Below the pieces are notes generated by a model. It saw only the letters and a program-made list of their open reading frames with translations, was not told the origin of the DNA and made no database searches. A stretch of 64,000 nt of DNA from Phylloscopus collybita (Eukaryota; Chordata; Aves; Passeriformes; Phylloscopidae), in contig JAJNNQ010000130.1 of assembly GCA_027886175.1 (NCBI GenBank), positions 12,665,501 to 12,729,500 of the forward strand. Direction: 5' to 3'. The position numbers and the translations under genes are program-made. Shown here piece after piece: positions 22,796 to 34,500 of the stretch (within the stretch, counting starts at the first letter, position 1; the number at the start of each line of letters is the position of its first letter).

Positions 22796-25742
22796 TTTCT
22801 GAGGCATGTGCAGACTTGGCTGATTGAGACAAGAAATGTGTTTGCAACTGGTTGTGGGTGCAATCATTAGATGACAATATTGGGAATCCGCTGGTTTATA
22901 GTCAGAAATGGGATTTCTGGAGACAAGAACCATAATATTTCAATCAATTCCTACCAAAACTTACTCAAGACTGCCAAAAGGTTGCTTTAAAAATCATGAA
23001 GAGTGATCAATGATCTAGAAATTTGGATTATAAAGTACTGACTTGAGCAGGCTTACCCCAGGAACCACATAATCCACTCACTTGGGTGTCCTTGCATAGT
23101 CTCTCTAATGACTTTATTGACTTCCTCGTGTCTGAGAAGGAAGCAATTGTTTGCTTCTGCTTCTCTAAGTGGTAGGCAATGGCATTCAGGTTGCCATCTG
23201 CAGAGATTGGTGAGCTGAAACTGGGGCCACCAAAGAGCAGAATTCACTGGAAAAGCAGAAAGGGATCCTGTATGTACTTGGCAGCATGGTGGGCTCTGCT
23301 TTCTTGAGGGCAGAGTAAGTTTTCCCAAGCCTTTAAAATGAGCTGCCCAGGTAGCCAAATCACCATTCTCACATCTTCTGCTCACATGGCGAGAAGTTAC
23401 ATTTATGAGCTGACATTGGTTAGACCAAGTGAAGGAATTAATTAGAAGCTGACTCTGAGCACGCATGTGTTTTTCATACACCGTAAATCGAATTTTCATT
23501 CTTTCAAATCGTGTTGAGAAATGATATATTCAGTAAAAAAACATCGGAAGTGTAAACCTCTCCATGAAGTGGGGCAATGTAATATACAACAATGTTGCAC
23601 AGCATCTGAAGGGCCCCATGTTTATCAGAACACGATGTCCATGTAGGATGCTCAGCTGCAATTTGAGGTGTTGCCTCTCTGAAATGTCCCGCTCTTAGGT
23701 TAACGGGTGTACCACACTCAAAAAGAGCTAACAGTAAAGATTTCCTGGCAGCAGCTTCTTCTCTTAAATATGGAATGTGATGTGTTTAGCATGGGTGAGG
23801 TAGCTAATTTGCACAAGAAGCACATTACTTAATAAGCTGTAAATTTGGGTATTGGTGATAAAGATGGCAATTCATTAATCAGTTTATAGACATAAATACA
23901 TTAGAGTTCAAGGAAAAAAATACCCCAAATTTAATTTTGAAATTTTTTTTTAAATGGTGTTTTGCAGTCAATGATTTGATTGTTCTTCAACTATCTGATA
24001 CGTGGTCAGATTATTGAAGTATGGACCCAAACATCTAACACTATATTCAGTTTTGCTTACTGAAATGATGAAGGGGTATTAATGATAGAGCACAAAAGTG
24101 TTTAGTAGAAAATAGTGTACTCTGAAGTAAATTTAAGTTTGGAAATCAACAAAAATACAATAAAAGTTCAAGGCTTAGATGTATTTGGAATGGTTTTTTT
24201 TATTATAGAAGAATGGTTGTGACATACAGGCTACGAAAAATTGTGGGAATGTGTTATGAAATCAAATTAATTTATGAAAAATAAAATATTGCCTTCAGGC
24301 TTTTTCTTGCAGTACAAGGTCTGAAAAAAAGGTGTTGGAAATTACGACAATGTAATTATTGACTCAGGTTTACTTTTTCATATAATAGATTTTTGTATTC
24401 TGTATTTTAGGAAGCCAGTGATAGGGATTGTTTGTTAAAATTGAGTACACAGAGGATGGATATGGTAATGGATATGATTCGAGCATGATAATAATAATGT
24501 ATTATAATTTAAAAAAAATAAAATGCATGCACACATCATGTGATTCCACATTCTTCACAGACACTTACTACAAGTCAAAAAATCATCTCTCTTTCAAATA
24601 AAGCGTTTCTTAAAATTTTTTCACTTAAAACTAATAAAAATGTAACAACATTAACTATTGGCTGACAAGATGTTAGAAATTTGCTAATGATAGCATGATA
24701 AAAAAATGGGGTTTTTTTACCATGTTGTATTTTAGCAAAATGACAGATAAATTAAAATGACACTACTGAATATTCCATGTGCTCTGATAAACTATTTTCA
24801 AGTCTGTAATTATTAGCAGAGCCTATTTATGTTTCACTTTATGATACAAAGGTTTCCTGCCTGAGTTTGTGAGATCCTAAATTATGTGTTTTAAACCTCT
24901 TTCTCCTTCTGAATCTCTAAATTCTGAGAACATGTGTGTTACTAAAACTGAATGCTTAACTTGTTGGAAAATCAAACAAACACCTGCTAGAAAGCCTGAA
25001 GTGTTGTTCATTACTTTTCAGACATTCACAATATTATTTGCTTTTAAAGATGTATGAAAAACTAAATAAAGATCCATATTTTTAAAAGCATGTTTCTCTA
25101 GCATCAATCTCTTGATTTCATGCTGAAACCCAAGCACTTTAGACTGTTTTAAACATCATTTTTTCAAAAGAGTTTTCTCATATTGACCCCAGTAATTCAA
25201 TATTATCTTAAGAGAGAAAAGATTAATTAAATTTTTCCCACCTTCAGAGAGATAGATCTGATCAAAATTACACTTGGCTTCATTTTCAGTGCAGTTGTGG
25301 TACTGATGGCAGTAATTATAATACATTCATTGGAATGTGACAAAGCTGTTAAAAAAAATCACTGCAAATGTACCATGTATGGCAGTTGCCTGGAGACTGA
25401 GTGGGCATCATTTGCACTCTTCATGTATTCAGCAGTTATAGCTTGTAAATATTTCAGGTAAGAAAAACACCAAAGGTTTTATATTCAGTCATCATGTTAA
25501 CTTCAAAAAGAAGAATGTTTTTGGTATGGATTTTTGCAGAGGATGGAATGTGAGGTTATACTTCTTATCTCTGAATCCAATTGTTTTTATTTCAAAAGAC
25601 TTCAGCATTTTCTTAGCCTGCTCTTTCCCAAGCCACCCTCTAGTGATGAGGAATGAACAGGAGGTTAAGTCATTTCTGGGACTTGGGAGACCTCACCACT
25701 ACCCTATGAATGCTTCCTGTATAGCACTGGGAATACAATTTC
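22796..25742. other. Unassigned non-coding region
   Basis: Nearly 3 kb of AT-rich sequence. The 148-codon minus-strand frame (23053-23499) has no recognised domain. The stretch 25265-25460 has mixed, non-repetitive sequence ending in a cag|gtaaga-like donor site and may be conserved, but its frames are closed. Confidence 0.5.
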
Positions 25743-25752
25743 TTTTCTCTCT

Positions 25753-25799
<47 letters not shown>

Positions 25800-25856
25800 T
25801 TTTTGTTTTTGTTTTTGTTTGTTTGTTTGTTGGTTTGTTTGGGGTTTTTTTCCAGA
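25743..25856. repeat. CT-run, 43-base poly(T) and (GTTT)n tract
   Basis: A short ctctct run leads into about 43 T residues, then gttttt and gttt units and ggggtttttt. It is the complement of the A/C-rich type. The poly-Phe frame across it is an artefact. Confidence 0.92.
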
Positions 25857-28800
25857 TCATTGCTATAAAGTCAATTTGTGTCACGACAATCATATTCTCT
25901 AAAGTCTAAGAAGTGAGAAGAGACCTGAACTTGACCTAAGAACATCTGGGACCCCATGCAGTCAATAGACTGTCTTTGTTCATGGTGAGTCATGCACTAA
26001 TCTCTATGACAATATCAATTTTTCTAATGGGGGAACAACAGTCAGGTCTTACGAAAACTGAGTAAGGCCAGAGTGGAATTAGAACATCATGAGTAAAGCC
26101 AGAAACAAAAAAGTTTTCTGTGCCCTAGTCATGGAAAGAGGTAGGATAATTGGAGCAAGCAATATGAAATTAATAAAAAATATAAAATAATGGGTTGTGC
26201 ATACTTTGATCTTCCTGGGACACATAGCCATCAATGGTTTCTATGCCCCAAAGAAACCTAAAGCACTGATACCCTCACCATCCCCTGAGGCTGTCTCCAC
26301 TAAAAAAGCATACTGGCACCAAGGCACACATTTCACACGTGGCATCCATGAGAACAGTAATTACACATCTGCGTGGGAAGCAGGCAGTTTTGTGGCACAG
26401 TGGGGACCTTCAGGCTGCTTTGTGGAGTAGGGGCTGTTTGCACCTGGAAATCAACATGCTTCTGACTCTGCCAATATCAGAGACGGGTATTTGCAAAACT
26501 GAGAATTTCTTTCAACAGGAATATAAAGCAAGCACAAACCTTCATTCTTCGCATTTACACAATTTTTTTATTTTGTTCTGTTGCTTGTGTTAGAGTAAAA
26601 CATAGACAATGAAGTCTGCTCTCTAGAGAAATTTTAATTCAAAATAAAGCCAGAAGTTGCAAATAACAATTATTTGCCAACAAAAGGAAACTAAGAAAGT
26701 ATGTAGGCTTTGAGAAGAAAACCAGCTTATACTGCATATTAGGTGTGCATTATTATGGCTCCTAATTATATTTCATGTAATTTCACATAGTTTTATATCC
26801 ATGAAGTGGGCACGAATATTAAGATATTAAAATATTGACAAAATATTTTAAGTCGTGCATATAAATCTGATATGCTCAGCTGCTGCAGGATAATTCCTCA
26901 ACAAATGCTCAAGGAGATCAAAAGAAATAGAAACAGAAAGAAGAGAACTGCAAACTTCACTCTGAATAGGTCAGTGGAGCTGTTTCCTGTTTAGGTAGCT
27001 GGTATCTGTTTTCTCAAAGGTTTGGATTCGTACCACACTAGTAACTGGTTTCCAATCTCAATGCTTCTCAATATCTACAGCTTCCCAAGCAACATCAAGC
27101 TTTTCCATCATCTAACCATGATCTGTACACCACCTTTTCAGCTAGAGTTACTAGCTGGGACTACTAGAACTCCTTGACACTTGGTCATAACTCCCACATT
27201 CCCATTTTCCTTTCACTAATTAAACATTCAGTGAGGGGAAAAAACTGATGGTGTGAAACAACAACACTGCTAATCTTGTCGTTCCCGTTTTCACCCTCTC
27301 CCCATTCTGATTTCAGCTGTACAGCATTTACTGATTTCTGACAACTGAGCAAAATGTTGACTTCTCTCTACAGCATGGTAGAGGAAATTACTGCTTTGCC
27401 TTTTTTTCTGCTGCTGCAAGGACATAGGGCTAGAGATGTTTTTTGTTTTCTTTCCTATATGCCTTCCAAGATAACTGGACCACGAACATCTGAGAAATTA
27501 CTTGCAATGGCGCTTATTAAACTTGTATAAATCTGATTTTTATGGAGCCAACACTGTGACTTTCATTTATTGAAAGTTGCAGTAAGAAAGTAATGTGAAC
27601 TTGCAAGCAGATTAGCAGGTTCTTGCTGCAGAATGTTTTAGAATTTATGTCCAAGGAAGAGTCTGACTCTTAAATTGCTTAGGTGGTTAGACTGTAGCTT
27701 TCATTTCAAGAAGCAGGAAAGTTGCACATACAGCTCCTTGGAGATTCAAAATGTGTCTAATTATTCACTAGAAGAGTAACAATTTTTTTTAGGAGGGGGT
27801 TAGTAAGAGGAAAACCCAGACACTACTATTTGTTTGTTTCCATAAGGTTATAATGATAATATCAATATGATTTGACAACTGTCTAATAATCAGTGATGCT
27901 TTCAGAGTGCCATTTGACAATAACAAATTTTAAAAATTGGAAGGGATGTGAAAATTTTCAAATGTATTTCCAAAACCCTAATTTACTTCTTTGGATTTAC
28001 AGCTTTTCACTTTAGATGGATCTATTTCCCACAAAGTCATGAATCTACAATAGGTACATTTTAAATATTTTGTTCATTGGAACAAGTTCAATTCCTATTA
28101 TGATCAAAGTTTTGAGTAACTGCTATAGCAAATGAACAAAAAAATCAACCTATAAAAAGATAATACTCTTACCAAACATTTTTCTCTATCTATATCCATC
28201 TGTCCTGCAATGTTATAGTCTGATAGGAAAAGTACCAAGACCCTTGGTGACTACTGCACAGGGCCAAAGTTTACCAAGTGTCAAGAGCTTTTTCATATGA
28301 TTCCCAGGCTTTCTAGGGGACATCCTGTGCAATTAACATACTAATTCAATATGAAACTTCAGGAGAGAGAACTAATACAGCTCTGTGCATGTTAAGACTG
28401 CACAAAATAGTTCAAAAAATATTTTTACAAAAGCATGCCGACTGTTCTTTTGTAAAAAGATACATTTCCATTTAGTACTAATGTTCACATTTTATGTATG
28501 CTGTTGCTGAGGTAATAGTCATAAATATTATGTGCAATGAGCCACAGTGTTGACTACTCTCATGCTGCAGAACTAGGGAGAGTACAGAGAAGGGATCTGT
28601 ACCTCTTTCCTGATGTGTTTGTAAGCTACTTGCTTACAAACACAGAAATCATGACAATGACTGTAGCATCCAAGTTGCCAAATGTGTTGGAGGAATGCAA
28701 GGGATTCCATCTTCTCTGTACTTTCTTGAGAGCTTTTACTCCTCCTTTCCTTGAATAAAACACTATTCCTATTATCATGAAATATGCAGTTATCAAAGGA

Positions 28801-30054
28801 GCCATAAAAGAGCTTTTCCCTTGAAACTCCATTTTATAGCTTTGAAAATACTATCCCACTTGCAGGAGAAAACACTAAAGGAAAGACTCGTGGACTGACT
28901 TCCTTTAAAAGAATACTATTAAAAAAATATTAGGTCTTTAAAGTTATTAGGAAAGATAAGCATTTCTCAGAGCTGTCAAAAATTACTTGTACTCAAAGGA
29001 AAGGATGACCCAACTTTTTTCTGTGAATTCTTAACCAGTTCTCATGAGAGTTATCAGACGTGAACAAGAGAAGGCAGACATAGCTCTCAGGTCAAAACTC
29101 CAGCTGAGCAAGTGGGTTGAAAATATTCCATGGCATATGCCACACATGGGGGAACGAGCATCATCTCAGTCTGGATAATTAGTTTACATCCAGAACTGAC
29201 TTTGCAGTTTGAGGACTTCCTTTAGTGGCCCTTCAGTATCGCTGATGCGGGGCTGTACACAAGCTTTCTAGAAGAAAGTAGGAACCTTGAAGTGGGGGAG
29301 GATTGAATGAACCAGCTGACCCCTGTGGAAGTACCCTATTCCCCTTGATAGCAGTGGAGGGAGGGTTTCAGTGTGGCTGTACTGCCTTCCATGAAGGATT
29401 GCATCTCAGAAACATCTTGCGTAGGAGTGGATTTCTGGGACCCAAGGGGATGTGGTTGTTATTGGGAATCTGTAGGAGCAAACAGCCTCCTGCCCATCCT
29501 AGCACCTCCCTATGGGATGCACCTGCCAGGTTTGAAGATGTAGTGCAAAGAAAATATCATCTGGGTTTTGTAACGAGGACTTTCACTTTCTCAAAGGAAA
29601 GGGTAGATTTTTAGTGTTCTCTAAAGCTCAGGACATGGAAAACAATCAAATAAGGAGTATTTCTCAGGGGATGGCTCTGTAGAGACATGTTGTTCTTTTT
29701 CTGTGATATGTCTGTAATTTTGAATTTCATCTCTTTGATGCTGTTATCATTTTTTTCTCCCCAAGAATTCCTCAGTGTAGGAGCATACCTACTCTACAGA
29801 GAATTTCTTCATTTTAAAGGGCTTCTCAGTGTGAGTGTCCTTCCAGTCAGCAGAAGGCTTCTTGTCATCAGATGTTATTGTAATGTGGTCTGGTTTTGAG
29901 TTTTTCAGGCTTTTCCTCAAAGAAGTGGGTCACCCTTACTAAATTTCCTTGGATGTTTCTTTACTGTCTTACTATCTGTTTCCATGTACTAATTATTTTT
30001 TTCATTTTGATTATGTCCCACAAATCTTCTGAGTCAATATTGAGGTATTTCCAT
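25857..30054. other. Unassigned non-coding region
   Basis: About 4.2 kb without a recognised repeat or gene. It contains a 13-bp hairpin (28614-28644). Frames of 77-103 codons at 26.2-26.6 and 29.3-29.6 kb have no domain and no supporting splice pattern. Confidence 0.5.
28614..28644. repeat. Perfect 13-bp inverted repeat, 5-base loop
   Basis: tgtgtttgtaagc (28614-28626) and gcttacaaacaca (28632-28644) are exact reverse complements around tactt. Each arm contains tgtttgt, which fits the forkhead-factor consensus, giving two facing copies. Confidence 0.88.
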
Positions 30055-30088
30055 GTGCACACATAGAGGTGCACACATAGAGGTGCAT
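30055..30088. repeat. 14-bp tandem repeat
   Basis: gtgcacacatagag occurs twice in tandem (30055-30068, 30069-30082), followed by a partial third unit, gtgcat. Confidence 0.88.
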
Positions 30089-31463
30089 ACAAATATGTCC
30101 TGTACCAGGAGACACCTCATACAGGTTGTTTAAACTGTCTTTTTGTGAGAGAATGGCAAGACAGATGTCTCAAGACATTTCAGGGTGCATGTGTGTGTGG
30201 GAAGGGACAGGTCAGGCCTTGCCCATGTGAGGCAGTGCCCTGCCCTGTGCACCCAACCCCCAGAGCCTGTATCCCAGCCTGGCAGTGGCTGTATCCCATC
30301 CCTGGCACAGCAGGGGCAGGCTCCCACCTCTGGAGCCCCTACCAAGCTCCTGAGCAGCCAAATGACCAGAAATCCATCTGGGGAAAGGGTCTAGGAAGGC
30401 CAAAGCATATTTAGGACTGAGCAGAAGGCAAGCACATGTCTTAACCCTACCTCCCCCTGGAATTTCTATCAGCTGCACACTGCTGGAACCCAGGAGTTAA
30501 TAGCTATGTGTATGCTTTTCTATATCTTTTCCGTATATCTCTCTTTCTCTTCTAATTCCCTCTTCTTGGCATCTTAGAGTCACTTAAAATAGAATGGGCT
30601 TAGGGTTTGTGAAGTTGAATGGGTTAAGTTAATGCTTTGGGAAGTGTTTCATGTCGACTGAATACTGGTCTAAACCTTTTGCCAAAGTTCTCTGATTCTC
30701 TAATGTTTCTAGTCAGGCCTTTTTTTGTTGCTTTGACCTCTTGAGAACATCTTGTCAGTATTTCTCCCACGGATCTAACTCAGAGTACATGAACAAGTGT
30801 AAGCCCTTTTAAAAGTTACATTGAGTAAGTAGTTTTGGGCCTTACACTTTCATCTCTCACTTTTTGCCTTCTTTATTTATAATAGTTTCTCACTAGATAA
30901 TTGCAACTAGATAGTTGCTGAAGTTGAATTTCACTTTATTCCCTATTGATGAGTTCCCTGAATCATAACCAACAAGGTACGAAGGCTGTGAGCAGATCTG
31001 AAGACCTTTCCTGCATATTTATGTCATATCCTCTTCCCATCAAAAGAGAGGGAATGTTACTGCATGTGGCTGAATGAGATATAGAGAGCCATTCAGCATC
31101 ACACCTGCCCTGCTTAACTGAGAAATTCACTGTTCTGGCAGCTCCTGGTGCAGAGCTGGGGTTCCAGGCAGGAGCATGTCCAGTAGCTCTGGTACTATAA
31201 GGATTCTCAAAATCTCTTTACATAAGTGAGTAACACTTGAGTGGCACTCACCTACCCATTTCCATTGCAGGCAAGGAAATCATCCCTATTTGCAGTCCTT
31301 GAAGTTGGCTGGATATGAAGTGCACCCAGCACGGACTGGAGAAGGATCTTGAATCTTGAATATTAATAATAACAGTAAACATTAAATTTTCTCAGAGATT
31401 CTTCTACATAGGTTTTGGGTATTGCTTAAATTCGGGAAGTGGTTGATTAGATTCAGCAAATTT
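30089..31463. other. Unassigned non-coding sequence
   Basis: The part from 30185 to 30490 is GC-rich (many cccag, tgcc and gcagg words) with overlapping 69-89-codon frames on both strands but no recognisable domain. The rest is AT-rich with no signal. Confidence 0.45.
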
Positions 31464-31560
31464 GCCATCTTGGGGCGGGGGGAAGTTGCCATTTTCCCTT
31501 TGTCTTCCAAGCCCTGAGGGAGCCGCCATCTTGGAAGGGAGGTGTGTTCCGCCATTTTAA
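31464..31560. promoter_or_regulatory. Cluster of YY1-type motifs
   Basis: Within 97 bases are gccatcttgg (31464), gccatttt (31488), gccgccatcttgg (31522) and gccattttaa (31551). All are in the same direction and match the complement of the YY1 core AAGATGGC/AAAATGGC. The block is locally GC-rich inside an AT-rich region. Such clusters mark some vertebrate promoters and some retroelement leaders; which applies here cannot be told from the sequence. Confidence 0.5.
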
Positions 31561-34500
31561 GTTTCTCAGTTTGTGAGATTTAGCAATTTTTTTACCTAAA
31601 GATTATTTAATTTTTTTTTCCTGTTACAGTTTTTCTTGTTAGTAGACTGTTATTTTTATCACTTGCATCTTTTCTTATTTTGTTTTCCCTTATTGGTGGA
31701 AAGGAATTGGTTAAAAACAAAGGAAGAGAACTCATTTTAGGCTGTTCCCCTTTAAATTGTCTTAAATCAAGACAGCTGATGTGTTTAGAACCTGCAATTT
31801 AATGCAGGTATTGCAGAGAAATGAGTCAGGCATTAAAAGTTATTCTAGTCAGAAACTGTTTGTTCCTTAGTCTTCACCCCAAGCCTAGGTTGTCATAATT
31901 TTAGTGCCATTTCTCCTAAATATTCTGAGGACAAAGGGCTGGTTTTTCTTGGCAAAGGAGAAGCAGCCTTATCATTAGGAAAATATTTGTGACAGGTCAA
32001 AGTAACTGGCTTTTTTTATTAGTTACATCTTAAATTTGTCAGGATGCAAGCAGCTGTGGAGGATGTAACAAGAGAAAAGTAACTTCTCAGAGGAGTTTGT
32101 GTGTTCGGACTCAGATGGAAAGGAGTTCTGGTAAGCATTGGGAGAACAGAAGCCCTCATAAGTTAAATATAAAGGAGTAACGCAACTTCTCCTTATGTAA
32201 AAGATATTTATGATCCAAGTAAGATATTGTTGGCTGCGCAATCATTGCTTTCTGCTTATTGTTTCTTGTGGCTCCCAAATTCTTTATCACTGTTTTCCAA
32301 ACAGTCGCCTACCTAGTGTGTGCATATTGCTGACTTGTTTTGGTTTGGTTAAACTGAATTATTGTTGCCAAAGGCTGCCTGATCTGTGTCTCTACCTACC
32401 TCTTCAGTACTTTCCAGTCTGTCAAGCCTTATGTCGTCTGCAGATCTTCTCCAGAAACACTTTAATGTTGCCTTTCAAGCAATCAGTTAATATTTAGGAT
32501 AATTTTAGCACATGAACTGCCTTGCAGAGGCCCCTGCTAGTCTCAGGGATTTGCCTGCCTGTATATGGGGGTGTGCTAAATTGAAAGGTGCCATTCCTAA
32601 ACCATGGCACTATAATCTTTTGCCAATTTTAAATAAAATAGTTTGTGGCACATTTAATAAATGAAAATAAGAAGATAATCTGGTTTGGGAGGCTTTTTAA
32701 AGTGATTTTTTTTTTCAATGTCTCATCTCCTATTGAACTCTCTTTTCTTACCTCTTATTTCTAAACAAAATTCATAATACTAAACATAGAAAGTTTCATC
32801 CACTGCGTGATAATGCTCTGTATAATTATATGATGAAGGTGCAAATTGAGATTCAAAATGAAGCGTAGTGCTCTCCATGTGTTTAGGTAGCTGAATGTCA
32901 TTTTTTCAGCCTGGTTACACAGTCAAAAGTATCTAAAAGAGACTATAGGTAGGAAAAAAAAAATACATTCAGTGGACTAAAGGAGACCTGCAAGAGAGCT
33001 GGAGACAGACTTTTTAGAAATTATAGGAAAAGGAGTAATGGCTTGAAACTGAAAGTGAGCATCTTTAGTAAGAAATTGGCATTGCGGAGTACAGTTTGAT
33101 TCATAACATGTATCCTCAGGAGTACAGTTACTCAATTAGAAGGAAAGTCAGGAAAAAATTAACATTTCTGATACTTCTAATGATTTCGCAATGCTATTTC
33201 TAATTAAAAATCTAGCTTCTCTAAGTTAATTTCTTCTTTTGAATTTCTTAATAGAATACAGGAAAAGAGGTTCTTGCTCAGAACATCTCACAAAATATGT
33301 TATTCAAAATTTAGGTATAACATTAGGACTTTCTGTGGGAAATAGTAAAGCTTGGACAAGAGTGCTTACTACTTAAATATGTGGGAAAGCAATGTGCAAA
33401 AAAATAATAAAACTAGTAATTAAAGCAAATTATTTTTTCTTGGGGAAAAAACATGAATCTTTGCTGCATTTGTTTATTGGACTGCCTGATGGAATAGGAA
33501 AGCATGTAGAAGAATAATAATTCAGTCTGTAATAAAAATAATGTGATTTATTCTACTATTAAATTAACATGCACTATATATCACATTGGTGTATTACTAC
33601 ATGAAAACACTGCTATAAGATGAAATTTATAACATTTTGCTGTGATAACTTCCATAAGGAAGTAAGCATCTCATTATTACATTCAGGGGTGAAAATAAAA
33701 TGTTATTTCAGCTTTTTAAAAGATTACTTTTATTGTCTATTGACATTATAAAAAAGAGGGAAATTTTAGGTATATTATCAGAATCCTGTGGGCATGGAGA
33801 TTTTCCTTCTCTCTTTCTTTTTTGTTTCTAATTTTAATAGCTTGGAGAAAGGAAGGGAGATTCTAGGAAACCTTTAAATTTCCAGTATCTCTGGTTTGTT
33901 TTTTTTTTTTTTTTTCCTTTCCTCTCAAATGGATAAAGTTCATAAAAATCTATGACCAGGAAGGTCAATATGTTTAAATAAAATTCAAATCTGTATCCAG
34001 GCCTACTGAAAATCCACTCTGCCAAAACTGTACTTTGTTATACAAAATAATGTTTTTCAGTTGCTTTCCAGGCAGACAACTTGACACGCACCAAAGACAC
34101 ATAGATATATTAAAAAATGTTATACTCTCTATATTGCATAAAGCAGAAAGGGGGTTAAAGAGCACGGATTGCACCTTGACTTTCTTTGCTCTTACGTGAT
34201 GAAAGCATGTCGCTGTGTTCGCAGGGGCAACAGCTAACACGGACTAAAAATGAATTTTCTTTCTCATCTCCAGCTGTAATTGACTTTCATCTTCTTTGTT
34301 GCCGTGGGCTATTATTCTGTACACCTGCACTCAGCCAGGAGTACAATGAAAAAAGAATCAATCTCTGAAAAGAAAGTTATCACCAGCCAATAACATTGGG
34401 CCACTTTCATGGGTCTTGCAGTGTTTCATCCAATTGCCAAAATGCCTGGCCATTATGAACTGGCAACAGACTCTCAGCTGCTCCTCCTGGTGAGCACAAA

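Noticed and set aside
25526..25909. 127-codon frame with a poly-Phe segment (membrane-like)
   Set aside because: The hydrophobic stretch is the translation of the poly(T)/(GTTT)n tract.
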